DNA of 64,000 nucleotides from Rheum nobile. Taxonomy: Eukaryota > Streptophyta > Magnoliopsida > Caryophyllales > Polygonaceae. The first letter of the stretch is position 1. Every line of letters begins with the position of its first letter. Where the stretch lies: NCBI GenBank assembly GCA_027886185.1, contig WOAB01000476.1, positions 4,278,001 to 4,342,000 on the forward strand. Direction: 5' to 3'. The notes under the pieces were generated by a model, which was not told the origin of the DNA, did no database searches, and was given only the letters and a program-made list of their open reading frames with translations. Positions 53,255 to 64,000 of this stretch are shown piece after piece. Made by a program: the position numbers and the translations under genes.

Positions 53255-54223
53255 TGTAAGGCCTGAGCCTTAGAAGTGCCATACCATGCCAACCCGGGGA
53301 CTTCCCATAAGGCCACTCATCCTGGTACTACTCCCGCCCTAACACACTTAACTTCATAGTTCTTTGTCCTCACTTGAATCATGAAAAAGAAGAGCTCTTG
53401 TTGTCATTGGTAGCACTCTAATCCTTATAAGGGAATACAAATCCGGGGTATTACAATCACCCTCACTTAAACCCTTGACGACCTCGTCAAGCCCAAAGAC
53501 CACCCTCTGGGTCGAGTGACCGCCATTCAGGCCAAGTACACTTGTAACCTAGAGTCGGCTCTGATACCATTTGTAAGGTCTGAGCCTTAGAAGTTCCATA
53601 CCATACCAAATCGGGGACTTCCCAAGAGGTCACCCATCCAGGTAAGGATGGGCAAAAAGTAGACCGGACCGTAAGACCGGACCAGACCGTAAATTTACGG
53701 TCCGGGAATTTGACATTTCCGGTCTTACGGTCCGGTCCGGTCGGGACCGTAATTTTTACGATCTGGACCGGTCGGACCGTAAAAATTTAAAAAAATCCAT
53801 TTCTATTTTGGGCGTATTTTTTACGTTATGGACCGTAAACAATTTAAATGTCAAAAATTATGAAATCTGGTCTTCTCGGTTCAGACCGTAGACCAAACCG
53901 TATCGGTCCGGTCCACGGTCCATACATTAAATTCTTTACGGCCCGTCGGTCCGGGCCGGACCGTACGTCTGGTCCAGACCGGATGCCCATCCTTACATCC
54001 AGGTACTACTCACGTCGTAGCACACTAAATTCATAGTTCTTTGACCTCGCTCGTTTGGTAGAAGCTTTATAAACTTTATGCATGAATTTTGACAAATTTT
54101 GATATAATTTTGACAAAATTTGATATTATAATTTGGTTTATTTGAACCATGAAAAGGAAGAGCTATTGTTGTCATGGGTAGCACTCTAATCCTTATAAAG
54201 GATTACAAATCTGGGGTATTACA
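53255..54223 (-). mobile_element. second TRIM element, with MITE in its right LTR
   Basis: LTRs 53255-53455 and 53572-54223 start TGTAAGG and end GGGGTATTACA, flanked by CAACT (53250-53254 and 54224-54228). The internal part is only about 116 bp. The plus strand shows GCTCTGATACCA (53558-53569), the complement of the tRNA-Met primer-binding site, so the element is on the minus strand. The right LTR is swollen by the hAT MITE at 53643-53995 and by about 90 bp of AT-rich sequence (near 54045-54140) resembling the flanking dispersed repeat. Same family as the TRIM at 4619-16278. Confidence 0.9.
53643..53995. mobile_element. hAT-type MITE in TRIM LTR
   Basis: 353 bp, ends TAAGGATGGGCA and TGCCCATCCTTA, flanked by the perfect 8-bp duplication CATCCAGG (53635-53642 and 53996-54003). 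Interior rich in GGACCGTAA and CCGGTCCGG. No coding. Confidence 0.9.
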
Positions 54224-54228
54224 CAACT

Positions 54229-54765
54229 CGTTTGCTAGCTGGCGTGCCATGCGTCGCGCGCGCGATACCCGAAGCGTTGCGCGTGTCGAACAACCAGGAT
54301 TTATTGGAATCTCAAAATTGGGATGTTAAAAAAATTATACCATATTTCTAAATTCATTTTTCTCTATCCTTGTACACCCATTTGGATATATTTGATAAAT
54401 TTTATTTTTTATTGTATTTTGTATATCATTAAGTCCAAATAAACCATATTATAATTATTTTTAGTAGTTTAAAATATAAATACATACTAATTTAATTTCT
54501 TTATATCACAATTGCATTGGGGAGAAGCTTTATAAACTTTATGCATGAATTTTGACAAATTTTGATATAATTAAGTCCAAATAAACCATATTATTATTAT
54601 TATTATTTAGGGTAGTTTAAAATACAAATATGTACTAATTTGAATTACTTAGATTAAATTATGGTGGTGGAGTAATTTTACCTACTAAAATATAGTTTTA
54701 GTAGGTAAGAATGTGTCAATTCGTATTAAAGTTTAAACTTTTGCATGCATATCATGATAGGTATG
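54229..54765. repeat. about 530-bp dispersed repeat, copy 2
   Basis: Direct-orientation match to 49709-50240. The TRIM sits exactly at its left edge. Confidence 0.85.
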
Positions 54766-54906
54766 AATATGAAAATTGATATTACATTTTTAAGCTTTTA
54801 CATGCATGCCATGGTAGGTAACATAATGACAATTGATTTAGCTTTAGTTTTTGTTTTTTGCATTAATATTTTAACAAAAAAAAATATTAAATAATTCTTA
54901 TTTGGC

Positions 54907-55322
54907 TATAAATAAGATGTAGTGGTCATTGCACCACTCACTTATTCCTCTCTCTAATCTCAATCTCTCATTCATCTCTTCCTAATCTCTCATAAAGAGC
55001 CTTATAAATCTCTCATCAATCCAAGCCATGGTGACTACCCCAATAACTTTCAAGATTTGTCATTAGATTCGTATAATATGCATTATTATATGCATATCAT
55101 CTCCCAAGATTCAGCTCCAGCCACATTTGGAGGTGAATTTGCACAAAATTCTCAAGTCATGGATCTCACAAGGTTCAGCACCCAGACAGAAGGTGTTAAT
55201 GATTCACCCAACCAAACTCAGTGTAGCGGTCGTGGTCGTGGTCATGGTCGTGGACGTGGATGTGCTTCTCGTGGTGGTGATAGTGGTGCTCATGGTGGTG
55301 ATACTGGCAAGATTATCAGGAT
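54907..55322 (+). pseudogene. promoter and 5' end of a truncated transposon-like gene
   Basis: TATAAATA at 54907-54914 is followed by a CT-rich leader and an ATG at 55028. The ATG frame stops early, but the frame two bases later reads GDYPNNFQDLSLDSYNMHYY, then FGGEFAQNSQVMDLTRFSTQ, then an RG-rich GRGRGHGRGRG segment. The composition recalls the accessory or NAM-associated proteins of plant PIF/Harbinger elements, but this is a weak impression. The frame ends in unrelated repeat sequence after 55320. Confidence 0.3.
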
Positions 55323-55734
55323 CGGGATTTTACGATTGGATCACAAGGGACCCTCCAAATCGGATCGTAAAATCGGGCCGTAAAATTGTAAAATTTTCTA
55401 AGCAAGGAAAAATTAATTTAATAATAGAATATCAGACGTTGTATAACAAAAATAAAAATACATAATTTTTAAATATAAAACTTTAGAGCATAGATTCAAG
55501 GGGCTAATGACTCACCGAAACTCAAGCCATGTACACTAAATTGTCAAAACTATTTGGATTTAGGACATGCATAAGTGAGACTTTAAGATTTAGAACAATC
55601 GGTATTATGGTTTCTTTGATTTTTTATCACGCATGAGTGAAGTTTCGGGATTTCAAGCATAGCTACATGAGAGAGACACATATTCGGATAGCGTGAGTGT
55701 AATTGTGTAAGAGAGGTCTAAACATGCATTACAA
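55323..55734. other. non-coding stretch
   Basis: AT-rich; begins with a GATCGGGATTTTACGATTGG phrase and its near inverse CGGATCGTAAAATCGGGCCG, possibly one end of a small repeat. No gene recognised. Confidence 0.4.
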
Positions 55735-56285
55735 GATTGAAATATGTGATAGGTTCTGCGAAGTCATTACAAGATGCATTACAAGATGAAACATGTGTTG
55801 CATGTGATAGCTTATGCAAAGTCATTTCATCTACAAAGTTAACAAGTAATTGATGGTATGATATTATGTAGAGAAAAGTAATTTTATATGCAAAGATAGC
55901 ATGCGATAGCTTCTGCAAAGTTAATTTATATGCACAAGTAATTGATAGCATAGACAAGTAATTTCTTCTACAAACATAGTGTGTGATGGCTTCTGTAAAA
56001 AAAATGCATCTGAACAAGTAATTGATAACATGTGATATCTTTTCAAAAAAAAAAAATTTGCATCTATAAACATAACATGCCATATCATGTTTTCTCAGTT
56101 TTTAGACTTAGCATAACGATAACTTTAATGGATTGGCATGTGATAGCTTTTCAAAGATAACATGCGATAGCTATAATGGATTCGCACGTGATATCTTTTT
56201 TACAGATATCATGCTTTTCAACATTTGGACTTAGCATGTGATAACTGTAATGGGTTGGCATGTGATACATTTTCATAGATCTATA
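55735..56285. repeat. degenerate tandem repeat
   Basis: Repeated short phrases (CATGTGATAGCTT, TTCTGCAAAGT, ACAAGTAATTGATAGCAT, CATCTACAAA) in variable order. It looks like a decayed minisatellite with units of roughly 50-90 bp. Confidence 0.55.
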
Positions 56286-56414
56286 TAAGTGAGGATAAAC
56301 AAGGGTTTATTCACTCATCAATTTTTTTTAAATCTTCAATCTCTAAAAATGTCTAGTTCATCCTTAAACCCCTCAAACTCAAACCATATCTCTTCTAGCA
56401 ATAGCTCTAAAGAT

Positions 56415-56650
56415 GGTGTAATACCCCCCGACTTATGTCGATAGTGCCACACACCAGTGACCTCAGACTTAAAAGTCCAAAGTCACCCTAGGCTTTAATC
56501 TGAACAATTGTGCTTAAATACAATGATAAGAAAGAAAATAAATAGCGGAAGACTTGTGAATAAATACTCCATCTTTATTAAAATTCCTCTCGTAAATAAA
56601 GAAAACTAGTTTTACAAAACAATATGAAATTACAGCGGAAGACTTCATAT
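56415..56650 (-). mobile_element. fragment of a solo-LTR-B-type LTR
   Basis: Starts TGTAATACCCCCCGACTTAT and matches the reverse complement of the right end of the LTR at 17653-20772 (GTGGCACTACCGACATAAGT, then TCTGAGGTCACT). It is interrupted at about 56651 by the family A LTR sequence. Confidence 0.75.
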
Positions 56651-57560
56651 TTGAAGTGGCTAAAACCTACCCGCAAGTGTATGGGGTCAGTTGTAGTAGT
56701 CAAGTGTCGATCCCACAGAAACCAATGTAATATTAATTGAAACACTATCAATGAACTAGGCCGTAAAAATAAGGAATTGATGAAATCTGTAACTACACTA
56801 ATAACTAATAAAACAGGATAAAACGGGATAAAATCAATGTGATAAATGTGTTTAAGGTTAAGGATCACCGCACCGATGCAACAGTAAATAAAATCACACT
56901 TTACCTGAATCTAGTCTAAATTATTTGAAGGTAAGCTATCTAAGGTAATCTACTAACTCCTTTAAGACGATAGTAAATGTGTCGGGACTAAATTAACAAT
57001 CGTTGTCACGCAGAGCTAATCTCATCCAAACCCTTTAACGCACTTAGAGTCTAGGGATAAACTGAAATAACATTCGATGTCACGCTCCGCTAATCTAACT
57101 CAAACCTAGAACATCTATGATAGCCTATTAATCCTCAAGAGTAATTAAGTTGTTGTCGCACAAATAACACTAGGCTCAAGTCTTAGGATTCCAATAGAAG
57201 TTATTACCTTTCAGTCTCAAAACCTATCTGATTACATATTAACATTATCATCTTTCAGTCTCAAATCCTAATAGGATCCAATTTGAAAAAGCTACTATGG
57301 GCATAAATCATTTAGGAGTGAATCAAATATTATTTCAATTCAGGCAAAGAAATAATTCTAATTACATACACATCGTCGGGATCACCCCAACCTTAGAACT
57401 AGGAATTTAGCCAAGCATAATTAAAGGCATACTCAATTAATTTAAACTAGTCATCAACATACATAAATTATTCAATAAAAATGGGAGATAAAACTTAATC
57501 TCAATATATAAATAATCCAAATTGATAAAAGACTAGAACAATAATACCAAGTTTGCCAAA
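56651..57560 (-). mobile_element. fragment of a solo-LTR-A-type LTR
   Basis: Reverse complement of much of 3190-4468, beginning TGGCTAAAACCTACCCGCAA and including GGGATCGACACTTGA-type and TAACGCACTTAGAGTCTAGG blocks. It lacks the Tourist-like MITE found at 3253-3640, so it shows the empty site. Homology fades after about 57560. Confidence 0.8.
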
Positions 57561-58977
57561 ACTCCCTCTTTAATTCCTTTGTTTGCAGCTGGAAAAAGAT
57601 AAAACAAAACTAAAGTAAAAAACAAAACCTAAAACTCAAGTCAAACCTAAACTAAAAGTTGCCTCCCTTAATCTGTTCACCCGTGATTAACAACACTCCC
57701 CAACCCCAAACTCAAAACACTCTCTCCTCTCTAAAAAAACCCCAAACTCAAAACACAAATCTTAAACAACAACCCCTACCAACTACCTCTATAATCATCT
57801 TCAACAACAACAACAATTCTAATCGGAATTCTCCTAAGCAATAAGAATTTTAGCAAGATTGAGGGAGCCAACTAAGAGATTTATCTCTTTTTTGGTAACA
57901 ACTCCTCTCTTGTTCATTATGTAAACAACAAATAAACAAAACTCTTTGGAAAATCTACCATCAAACCTTTTGGGATTACATTCCACCACCATAACAACAA
58001 GCTCCCAACTCCATGTAAGTTGCCATTTGTATGAAATGGGAACTAATTTTAGGGAAATCCCCTCAAACAACCTCGGAAAATATCTTTCTAACACCTTCAA
58101 AGTCTCACCAAATCATCACGAAGCTCCAAATTGACAAAGGGCTTTGTTTAATCTTTCAATCTATTGTGTTTCTAACTTTTTCTTGCTCAAATCAAACAAG
58201 TAATACCTTTAATTTGATGATAGGTGTTTTGGGTTGGAACCCTTTTACCCCTACACACCAAACCCATCCTGGTCCTCCGTCACCGGCACACCTCTTACCT
58301 CCTTCTCGGAACCAGCTCGTGGGGCATCTCAAGTCCAGACGCTGAACCAATTTCGCTTACCTGCTCTGCCCCTCCTTGCTAGCAGGGCATTCCTGTAGTT
58401 CTAGCTTGCTTCGCAAGCTTAAACTTGGGGAGAGAAATGGAATTTCATTACTATTTTTGTTTCTTTTTTAAAATAAAGAAATAATTCTGGTTTTTGTTAC
58501 TTCCTGGAAGGTATTATGCTAGCACATGTACTGCTAACTGCCATCTATATCAACAAAACAATTGTTAATTTTTGGGCCTTATAGCCTAGTTAATTAACAC
58601 ATTACAATTCAAGATTAAACCAAGCTTGTTAACAATAATTTAAAAATTATTTATTAGTATCATTACTCCACCAACAGCTTGGATGTACCAAATTTATATT
58701 CTTCCTCTGCTTTAGCTTGCTATGGTTAACAGAGGGAAGTAAAAAGAACACAAAAAATAAAATATTGTACCAAATATTTGTCCTTGAGAAATACATGAAA
58801 AAGTTAAATTATTACTGCAACTCTAGGCTTGCACGCCAAGCTTGCATTGGAAACTTAAATCAAATTTTATCCTATTTATTAATTAGTTTAAAAGTAATGA
58901 AACAATTTTTTTTTAAAAAACTCATAAGCCAATCCACCCAACCATGTACGAACCAAAGAGAAAATATTTGGGCCTTA
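57561..58977. other. non-coding stretch
   Basis: No recognised gene. Short frames at 57834-58100 (minus) and 58031-58345 (plus) have no known motif. A C-rich, SSR-like segment lies at 57660-57800. Confidence 0.45.
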
Positions 58978-59375
58978 GAGCACCCCTTATGGGGGCTCAA
59001 ATGAGAGGCTTAAATAGAGGCTTTTTGAGTTTAAGCCTCCATTTAAGCCCTATATCAAAAGCCTCAAATTTATATTTATATTATATATATCTAAATAGAT
59101 GTCTATAGATGGAGAAAAATGAAACTAGAATTATGATATTTTTTTTAATGTTTAAAATTTTAAATAAACAATTTTTGCCTTTTAAAAAGTCCATTGGGGG
59201 ACGCAGCTCCAATAATAGAGCGACACATGTCGCTCCCTTTAGTTTAAGCCCCATGGGTTGGGGCTTAAACTTTTGCCTTTTTTTAAGCCCCAAGGGGAGA
59301 CTTAAACTAAAGTTCTAATATTTTAATAAAATATATTATTTAAGCCCCATGAATAAGCCCCCATAAGGGGTGCTC
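58978..59375. mobile_element. Harbinger-like MITE
   Basis: 398 bp with perfect 20-bp ends GAGCACCCCTTATGGGGGCT and their complement, flanked by TTA on both sides (58975-58977 and 59376-59378). Internal sequence repeats TTAAGCC/GGCTTAA phrases. TTA duplications and GAGCA-type ends fit PIF/Harbinger. Confidence 0.9.
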
Positions 59376-59378
59376 TTA

Positions 59379-61026
59379 AAAGCCCAATTTATCATCACAT
59401 AAAAAATGCACAAATAACAAGTAAGATTATATATCAAAATCAAACAAACAACCCTTGTCTCCTATTCTAGCCAACCAATATCATATCAACAAAATTTGTC
59501 ATTTTAGACACTTTCATTTCTTGCATGAAGCTGAGTTTCGATTAGTTGGTTTGAGATGTTCCAGATGAGATTATGGCCATGGCTGTATAGTTTGGATTGT
59601 CTGCTTGAGATGAAGCACTTCCAAGAGTTATATACGTATATCGCACTCTTAGACGAATGATTGTTCTCTTCTCCCCGACGACACAACGCCTTTGTTGGCC
59701 TTAGTGCAACCCATGTTTGTGTCATTCTCTCTTCATTCCTGATGTTCAAAGCTTATTGTCTAGCTTGTTAGTTTCTTATTTGACTACCGCTATCGCCTCC
59801 GACTTCACCAAGTTCAACCCCTATCGCCTCCGGCTGCCGGGCGGTGAGGACGGGGTTGAACTTGGGTACAACTTATTTCTGTATCTAGAATCTCTTTTTG
59901 ACTGATTTTAATATGGGTGTAGGGAAATCACCCATCAAATGTGTACTAGCCCTTTTTCTTTGGTGACCAGAACTGTACCATTTGATATCTATATTGGTTT
60001 ATGAATTGTTCTTTCCCCTTCTGATCTTGACATCAGTAATAACTCATGCATTTTAAATGATGTAAATGCACTTAAGACTTGCCAATTAGAAAGATGGGGG
60101 TTGTGTATATACTTCAATTAACTTATAGATGTGAATTTTATTAATTTTAATACTTGATTCAAAACAATCTGGCACATGCATTATGTTATATACTTGACTC
60201 AAATTGTTATTTGATATTGTCTTACTTATTAGTTGTACCCAATTTTCTTAAACACCTAACTCTTTTTCCGGTTGAACAAAATTATAAAGCCGCATCAATT
60301 CAGATTTCTTATTTATTATTGTCACTTGTCATAAGTTGTATAAAAATCATGCATCAGCAAGACACAATTTTCATTTAAACTAAATTATATAACAATTAAC
60401 TTATTTGCTAACTTATAGATTGTATTAACATGTGCGAGATATGTGCGTTACAATTGTTGTAAGTGATATTTTTCTATTTATATATATATATATAGACATA
60501 TAGTAGGCCGGAGAAGAAAAACCAAATGGATATGTAATCATAGATATATATTTTATTTATAATTTTTTCATATAGTTTAGATTAACCACATTTTCAATGA
60601 AAGTAGTCAATAGACTTGCTTTGCTTGGTCACTCATATACTTTTAAAATATTTGGGATGACTTAAAATTTCAAACTCTCATGTGAAAGAATCCTTAACCT
60701 AATTCTTATCCAATCAAAATTAAATAAAATTTAAAAATAGATATATATTTTCATTTTTTTCATCCAATTTCTTTTTACCCATTAATTTCATGATGTCAAT
60801 TCACACCACTTTTCGCATTTCTCAATCTACAGCTTTTTAATAAAATCAAAGAAAATAAAATTACTACCTATAATAGCCGGATTTGCACACGCTCCCCAAT
60901 AATTGTTATCCTAATGTATAGTATAAATCTTTCTAAAAATTTACTAGGTAATACTCTCAGCCCTATAATTTTGGTACATAATGAAATCTGCAATAATCAA
61001 TAATTGCCAAAACGCAGTAAACCATA
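59379..61026. other. AT-rich stretch without recognised gene
   Basis: A GC-richer island at 59780-59870 (repeating CTATCGCCTCCG) opens a 62-codon frame without known motif. At 60861-60908 an inverted copy of the 51.6-kb repeat block occurs. Nothing else recognised. Confidence 0.45.
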
Positions 61027-61460
61027 TACACATGCAATTTATAACAGCCTGTAATAAAAATGGTCGTGTTGTCATCCAAAAAAAGTGCAGGAAAAAAACC
61101 CTGCTAATGATATTATGCAATGGCATTATCAAAATGCAAATGCACATTTCTTAGAAAACCTGCATGAAACCATATTACAACCTATAATAAAATAGTCATG
61201 ATGTGATCCAAAAAAAAGTGCACAAAAATAAACCTGCTAAAGACATTATGCAAGAACTAAACCTGAAGCATACACAAATGACCCTCAAAACTGAACTTAC
61301 ATAATATAAAAATTGAACCCTCAATAATAACTTTCCCAAAAAATACACAATGAACCAAAGCTGCCTCAAAACTAGCACAAAAGATATACAATGGACCAAA
61401 GCTGCCTCAAAACTGTCACAAAATATACACAATGAACCAAAGGTCCCTCAAAACTGACAT
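61027..61460. repeat. two adjacent degenerate tandem repeats
   Basis: First, about 140-bp units carrying CATCCAAAAAAAGTGCA and CCTGCTAA-x-GA-ATTATGCAA (61060 and 61200). Then three roughly 48-bp units of ACAATGAACCAAAGCTGCCT followed by CAAAACT (about 61346-61460). Confidence 0.65.
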
Positions 61461-61719
61461 TTTGCAAAACTTTCTCATAATGACAAACCAAAATACATCC
61501 AACAAGACGTGAATATTATCTTTAAAAAATATTCCAATTGCAAGATCTACACAATAATACCATAAATATTTAGGATCATTCACAGTCGTGCATATTGATT
61601 CCAATTGGAAGATCTGCTACTAAAAATCCATGTTTGCCAAAATTAAAAAAGAAAGTATTTTTTCCTTTCAATACAATATTGCAAAATATTACTGAATAAA
61701 TGAAACAGTTTGTGGGTTA
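61461..61719. other. short non-coding stretch
   Basis: AT-rich; nothing recognised. Confidence 0.4.
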
Positions 61720-62060
61720 TAAAACTACAGCACCACAGTCAATTTCAGTACAAACAATTGGAACCATAGCCAAACTTTTCTTACAAGAAATTAAAACTAC
61801 AGGCCGCAGTCAGTTACCAGGTAATTACATCTTCATAATTTTGTTTGTATTTCATTACACATGCTGATATTGATTGCACATGCACCCAGAAACTAAAACT
61901 ACAGTCCCGTAATCAATTACCAGGTAACATGTTGATATTCATTGTACATGCACCCATAAATTAAAACTACAGCCCCACAGTCTTTCATTCAGTATTATTA
62001 TTCGTCTTTCATTGCAATTTACCCAGAAATTATATATGCATATATTGATTCTACATGCTG
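61720..62060. repeat. degenerate repeat of about 100 bp
   Basis: Four or so units containing AAAACTACAG-CC-CAGTC, CAATTACCAGGTAA and GATATTGATTGCACATGCAC in a recurring order. Confidence 0.55.
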
Positions 62061-62955
62061 ATATTTTGTTCGTCTTTACAATTTATTTCTTGTTGTTTTC
62101 AGTCTCTCACGAGTAGGCATGATTACTTGAAAGTTTGTGCAGAATATGCTCAAAGAGGCTTTTAGTTTAGTCCTTTTGCCGATGAAACTAATAACATCCC
62201 TGAGCATACTCTACGCAAACTAATACCCACTCTGAGATAGGACCGTTTATGTATTTTTTAGGAACTATTATTACTATTGACTGATTAGGTATTATACAAC
62301 AAATAATAATTAGTATTCTTTGTTTTAACTGTTTTTGTTTGTTCTATATTATTTTGTAGGTATGTCAAAAGCACTACAAGAAATAAATGACATTACAGGT
62401 ACCTGAGGGAATTACGAGCTAAAGGTTCGCGTAATTTGCTTATTTAAAGTTCCAAAGAAAGAAGATCCTACGCAATACGGTACAACTGAACTAATATTAA
62501 TGGATGAAAAGGAGAGTGATAAATTACTAAATTAGAAGTTAATGAGCAATAAATTATAGTCTTAATTTTAGTATAGGAGACATACCTTTAGATCTTTCAG
62601 TTTAGGTTAGGGTTTAGGTCTTGGCTTATTTGTAGAATCCAAAAAAGCATGGAATTCCTATAACAAAATAAATAAGATAAGTACATAATAGATTTATAAA
62701 TTAATTTATCATAGAATGATGTTAATTTTAAAGATAACTAACCATGACCTAGAAGTATATCTTGAATCAGACTAAGAGATGTATCTTTCATTGCATATGT
62801 TGAAACCTGTAATTGGAATTTTAAAAAAATCAATAATCAACTACCAGTTAAATATGCTACAATAAGTACCTTGTTGAATATGAGTCAAAGTGAACAGATA
62901 AGGAAATTATTACTTAATAATAGCCAAACAACAATTAACATTTAACAAATAATCC
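62061..62955. other. AT-rich stretch without recognised gene
   Basis: No open frame of interest and no clear repeat. Confidence 0.45.
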
Positions 62956-62965
62956 AAACTATGCA

Positions 62966-63125
62966 GTTTAGGGTTTAAGATTTATGATTATGGTTTAGGG
63001 TTTAGGGTTTAGGGTTTGGGATTTAGGGTTTAGGGTTTAGGGTTAGGTATGGTGTTTTGATATAGGGTTTAGGATTAGAGTTGGGGTTAGGGTTTAGGGT
63101 TATGTTTAGTGTTTTGATTTAGGGT
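62966..63125. repeat. interstitial telomere-like tract
   Basis: Tandem but degenerate TTTAGGG (Arabidopsis-type telomere unit) repeats over about 160 bp, for example GGTTTAGGGTTTAGGGTTTA near 62992. Confidence 0.85.
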
Positions 63126-64000
63126 TTAGAAACAAGTATGGTAAAGATGTGAAAGAATTACATTAGTTGTTGAATTGGGCCAATAAACAAAATAAATTTT
63201 TAATTGGGCCAAAAGCAAGCCCATTATAAAGCCGAATGGTTCCCTGGCTATATTATTGTCATTCATTTAAAATAAAATTTATTCATCTTAGGCTGCAATT
63301 ATGTAATACCTATAAGCTCATTAACTACAAATCTGTTATACATTATGGGTTGCAAATACTAATATTTGAATTTTGCTTTTTGGGCCTATAAGCCGATTAA
63401 AGGTTATCATTATCATTAGTATTATTAATCATTAGGGTTAAAGGTTATCGGTTTTATTAATTAACAAATGGGCCAATAAGCCCATTAAGCCATTTTACAT
63501 TTTGGGCCGCACTTTTCTAGAGTGTTCAGATCTGGCCAATTTGACGGTTGAAATTCTGCAATTAAGCTCATTAAATGTTTAGCAACCTATTTCTAGAGTG
63601 TTCAGATCTATATGCTATAGGGTTCAGAAGCTGTACATACACTTATTCATTTTAGCAACCTTTTCTACGACATTCCACTTATTTATTATTTTTTAAGTAT
63701 TAATATTTAAATATGTCATCGGTTTTATCACTAGATGATATAAGATTAAACTCATTATAATATATTTGTTGAGCTATTCATTTTGTGTCACAAATTAATA
63801 TTTTATATAGCGACGCTTACAATCAATTCATGGCAAAAAATATTTCATACTTTAGCCAAAAAAAACATCTAACCTAGCATTACGACAAACAGCTAAAATA
63901 ATCTATCTAAAATTATCATGTTCGTAAACTATATAAAAAAAATTCAATACCGAATGAATGGGTCGCTAGAGATGTAGATCAATAAATATAGAGACAAAGA
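63126..64000. other. AT-rich end of window
   Basis: No gene, RNA or repeat recognised apart from two copies of TTTCTAGAGTGTTCAGATCT at about 63511 and 63589. Confidence 0.45.

Noticed and set aside
57834..58100. 88-codon minus-strand frame (MKVLERYFPRLFEGISLKLV)
   Set aside because: No recognised motif; lies in AT-rich sequence between LTR fragments. Kept only as an unassigned frame.
62966..63125. True telomere or chromosome end
   Set aside because: Units are degenerate, only about 160 bp, and ordinary sequence continues on both sides.
1..64000. tRNA or rRNA genes
   Set aside because: No cloverleaf with conserved arms and no rRNA-like stretch was found by eye. The TGGTATCAGAGC strings are retrotransposon primer-binding sites.

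Overview
This window looks like a repeat-rich stretch of a dicot nuclear genome. The evidence is an intron-containing R2R3-MYB gene of the GAMYB family with a miR159-type target site, plus many plant-type transposons (LINE, Ty1/copia, Ty3 chromovirus, Athila-like, TRIM, MULE, hAT and Harbinger-like MITEs). An asterid is possible, but I cannot fix the species. Nothing bacterial, organellar or viral (apart from LTR retrotransposons) was seen.

Positions 1-36.4 kb are one layered transposon nest. A LINE reverse-transcriptase fragment (1385-1710 and 36181-36440) is split by an old copia element (1711-36175, target-site duplication GATAC). The copia body was then opened at four places. These hold a 1.9-kb solo LTR (2573-4468, TSD TTAAC), a TRIM (4619-16278, TSD GTATC) that itself carries an 11-kb Ty3 chromovirus (4837-15969, TSD CTTAA), a 3.1-kb solo LTR (17653-20772), and a 13.4-kb composite of Athila-like sequence (21656-35083). 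The composite holds a circularly permuted single-LTR copy bounded by a 19-bp direct repeat, an inverted fragment, and a pol-deleted non-autonomous element with two LTRs.

A 16-bp palindromic motif, TTCCGCG-NN-CGCGGAA, recurs about 45 times. It is found only in the chromovirus LTRs and in the Athila-like LTRs and coding linkers. It is the most striking signal of the left half.

Positions 36.4-41.1 kb hold the one clear host gene, a GAMYB-type transcription factor on the minus strand (coding exons 40942-40917, 40149-39780, 38129-37202 and 37108-36879; 517 codons plus stop).

Positions 42.7-49.7 kb hold a Mutator-like element. Its five-exon transposase gene (43111-46926) joins a FAR1-like DNA-binding region, a DDE transposase and a C-terminal OTU-like cysteine protease, and is broken by only one in-frame TGA. 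Perfect hairpins lie upstream of it and over its start codon. Pairs of GGGCGC-type hairpins sit in a downstream array of about 400-bp units, and a larger palindrome lies at 49.63 kb beside a small unrecognised repeat-containing ORF.

Positions 50-64 kb are mostly AT-rich and gene-poor. They contain a second TRIM carrying a hAT-type MITE, reverse-oriented LTR fragments related to both solo LTRs, a Harbinger-like MITE, several degenerate tandem repeats and a telomere-like TTTAGGG tract. All identifications rest on reading the sequence and on remembered family motifs; no database search was made.
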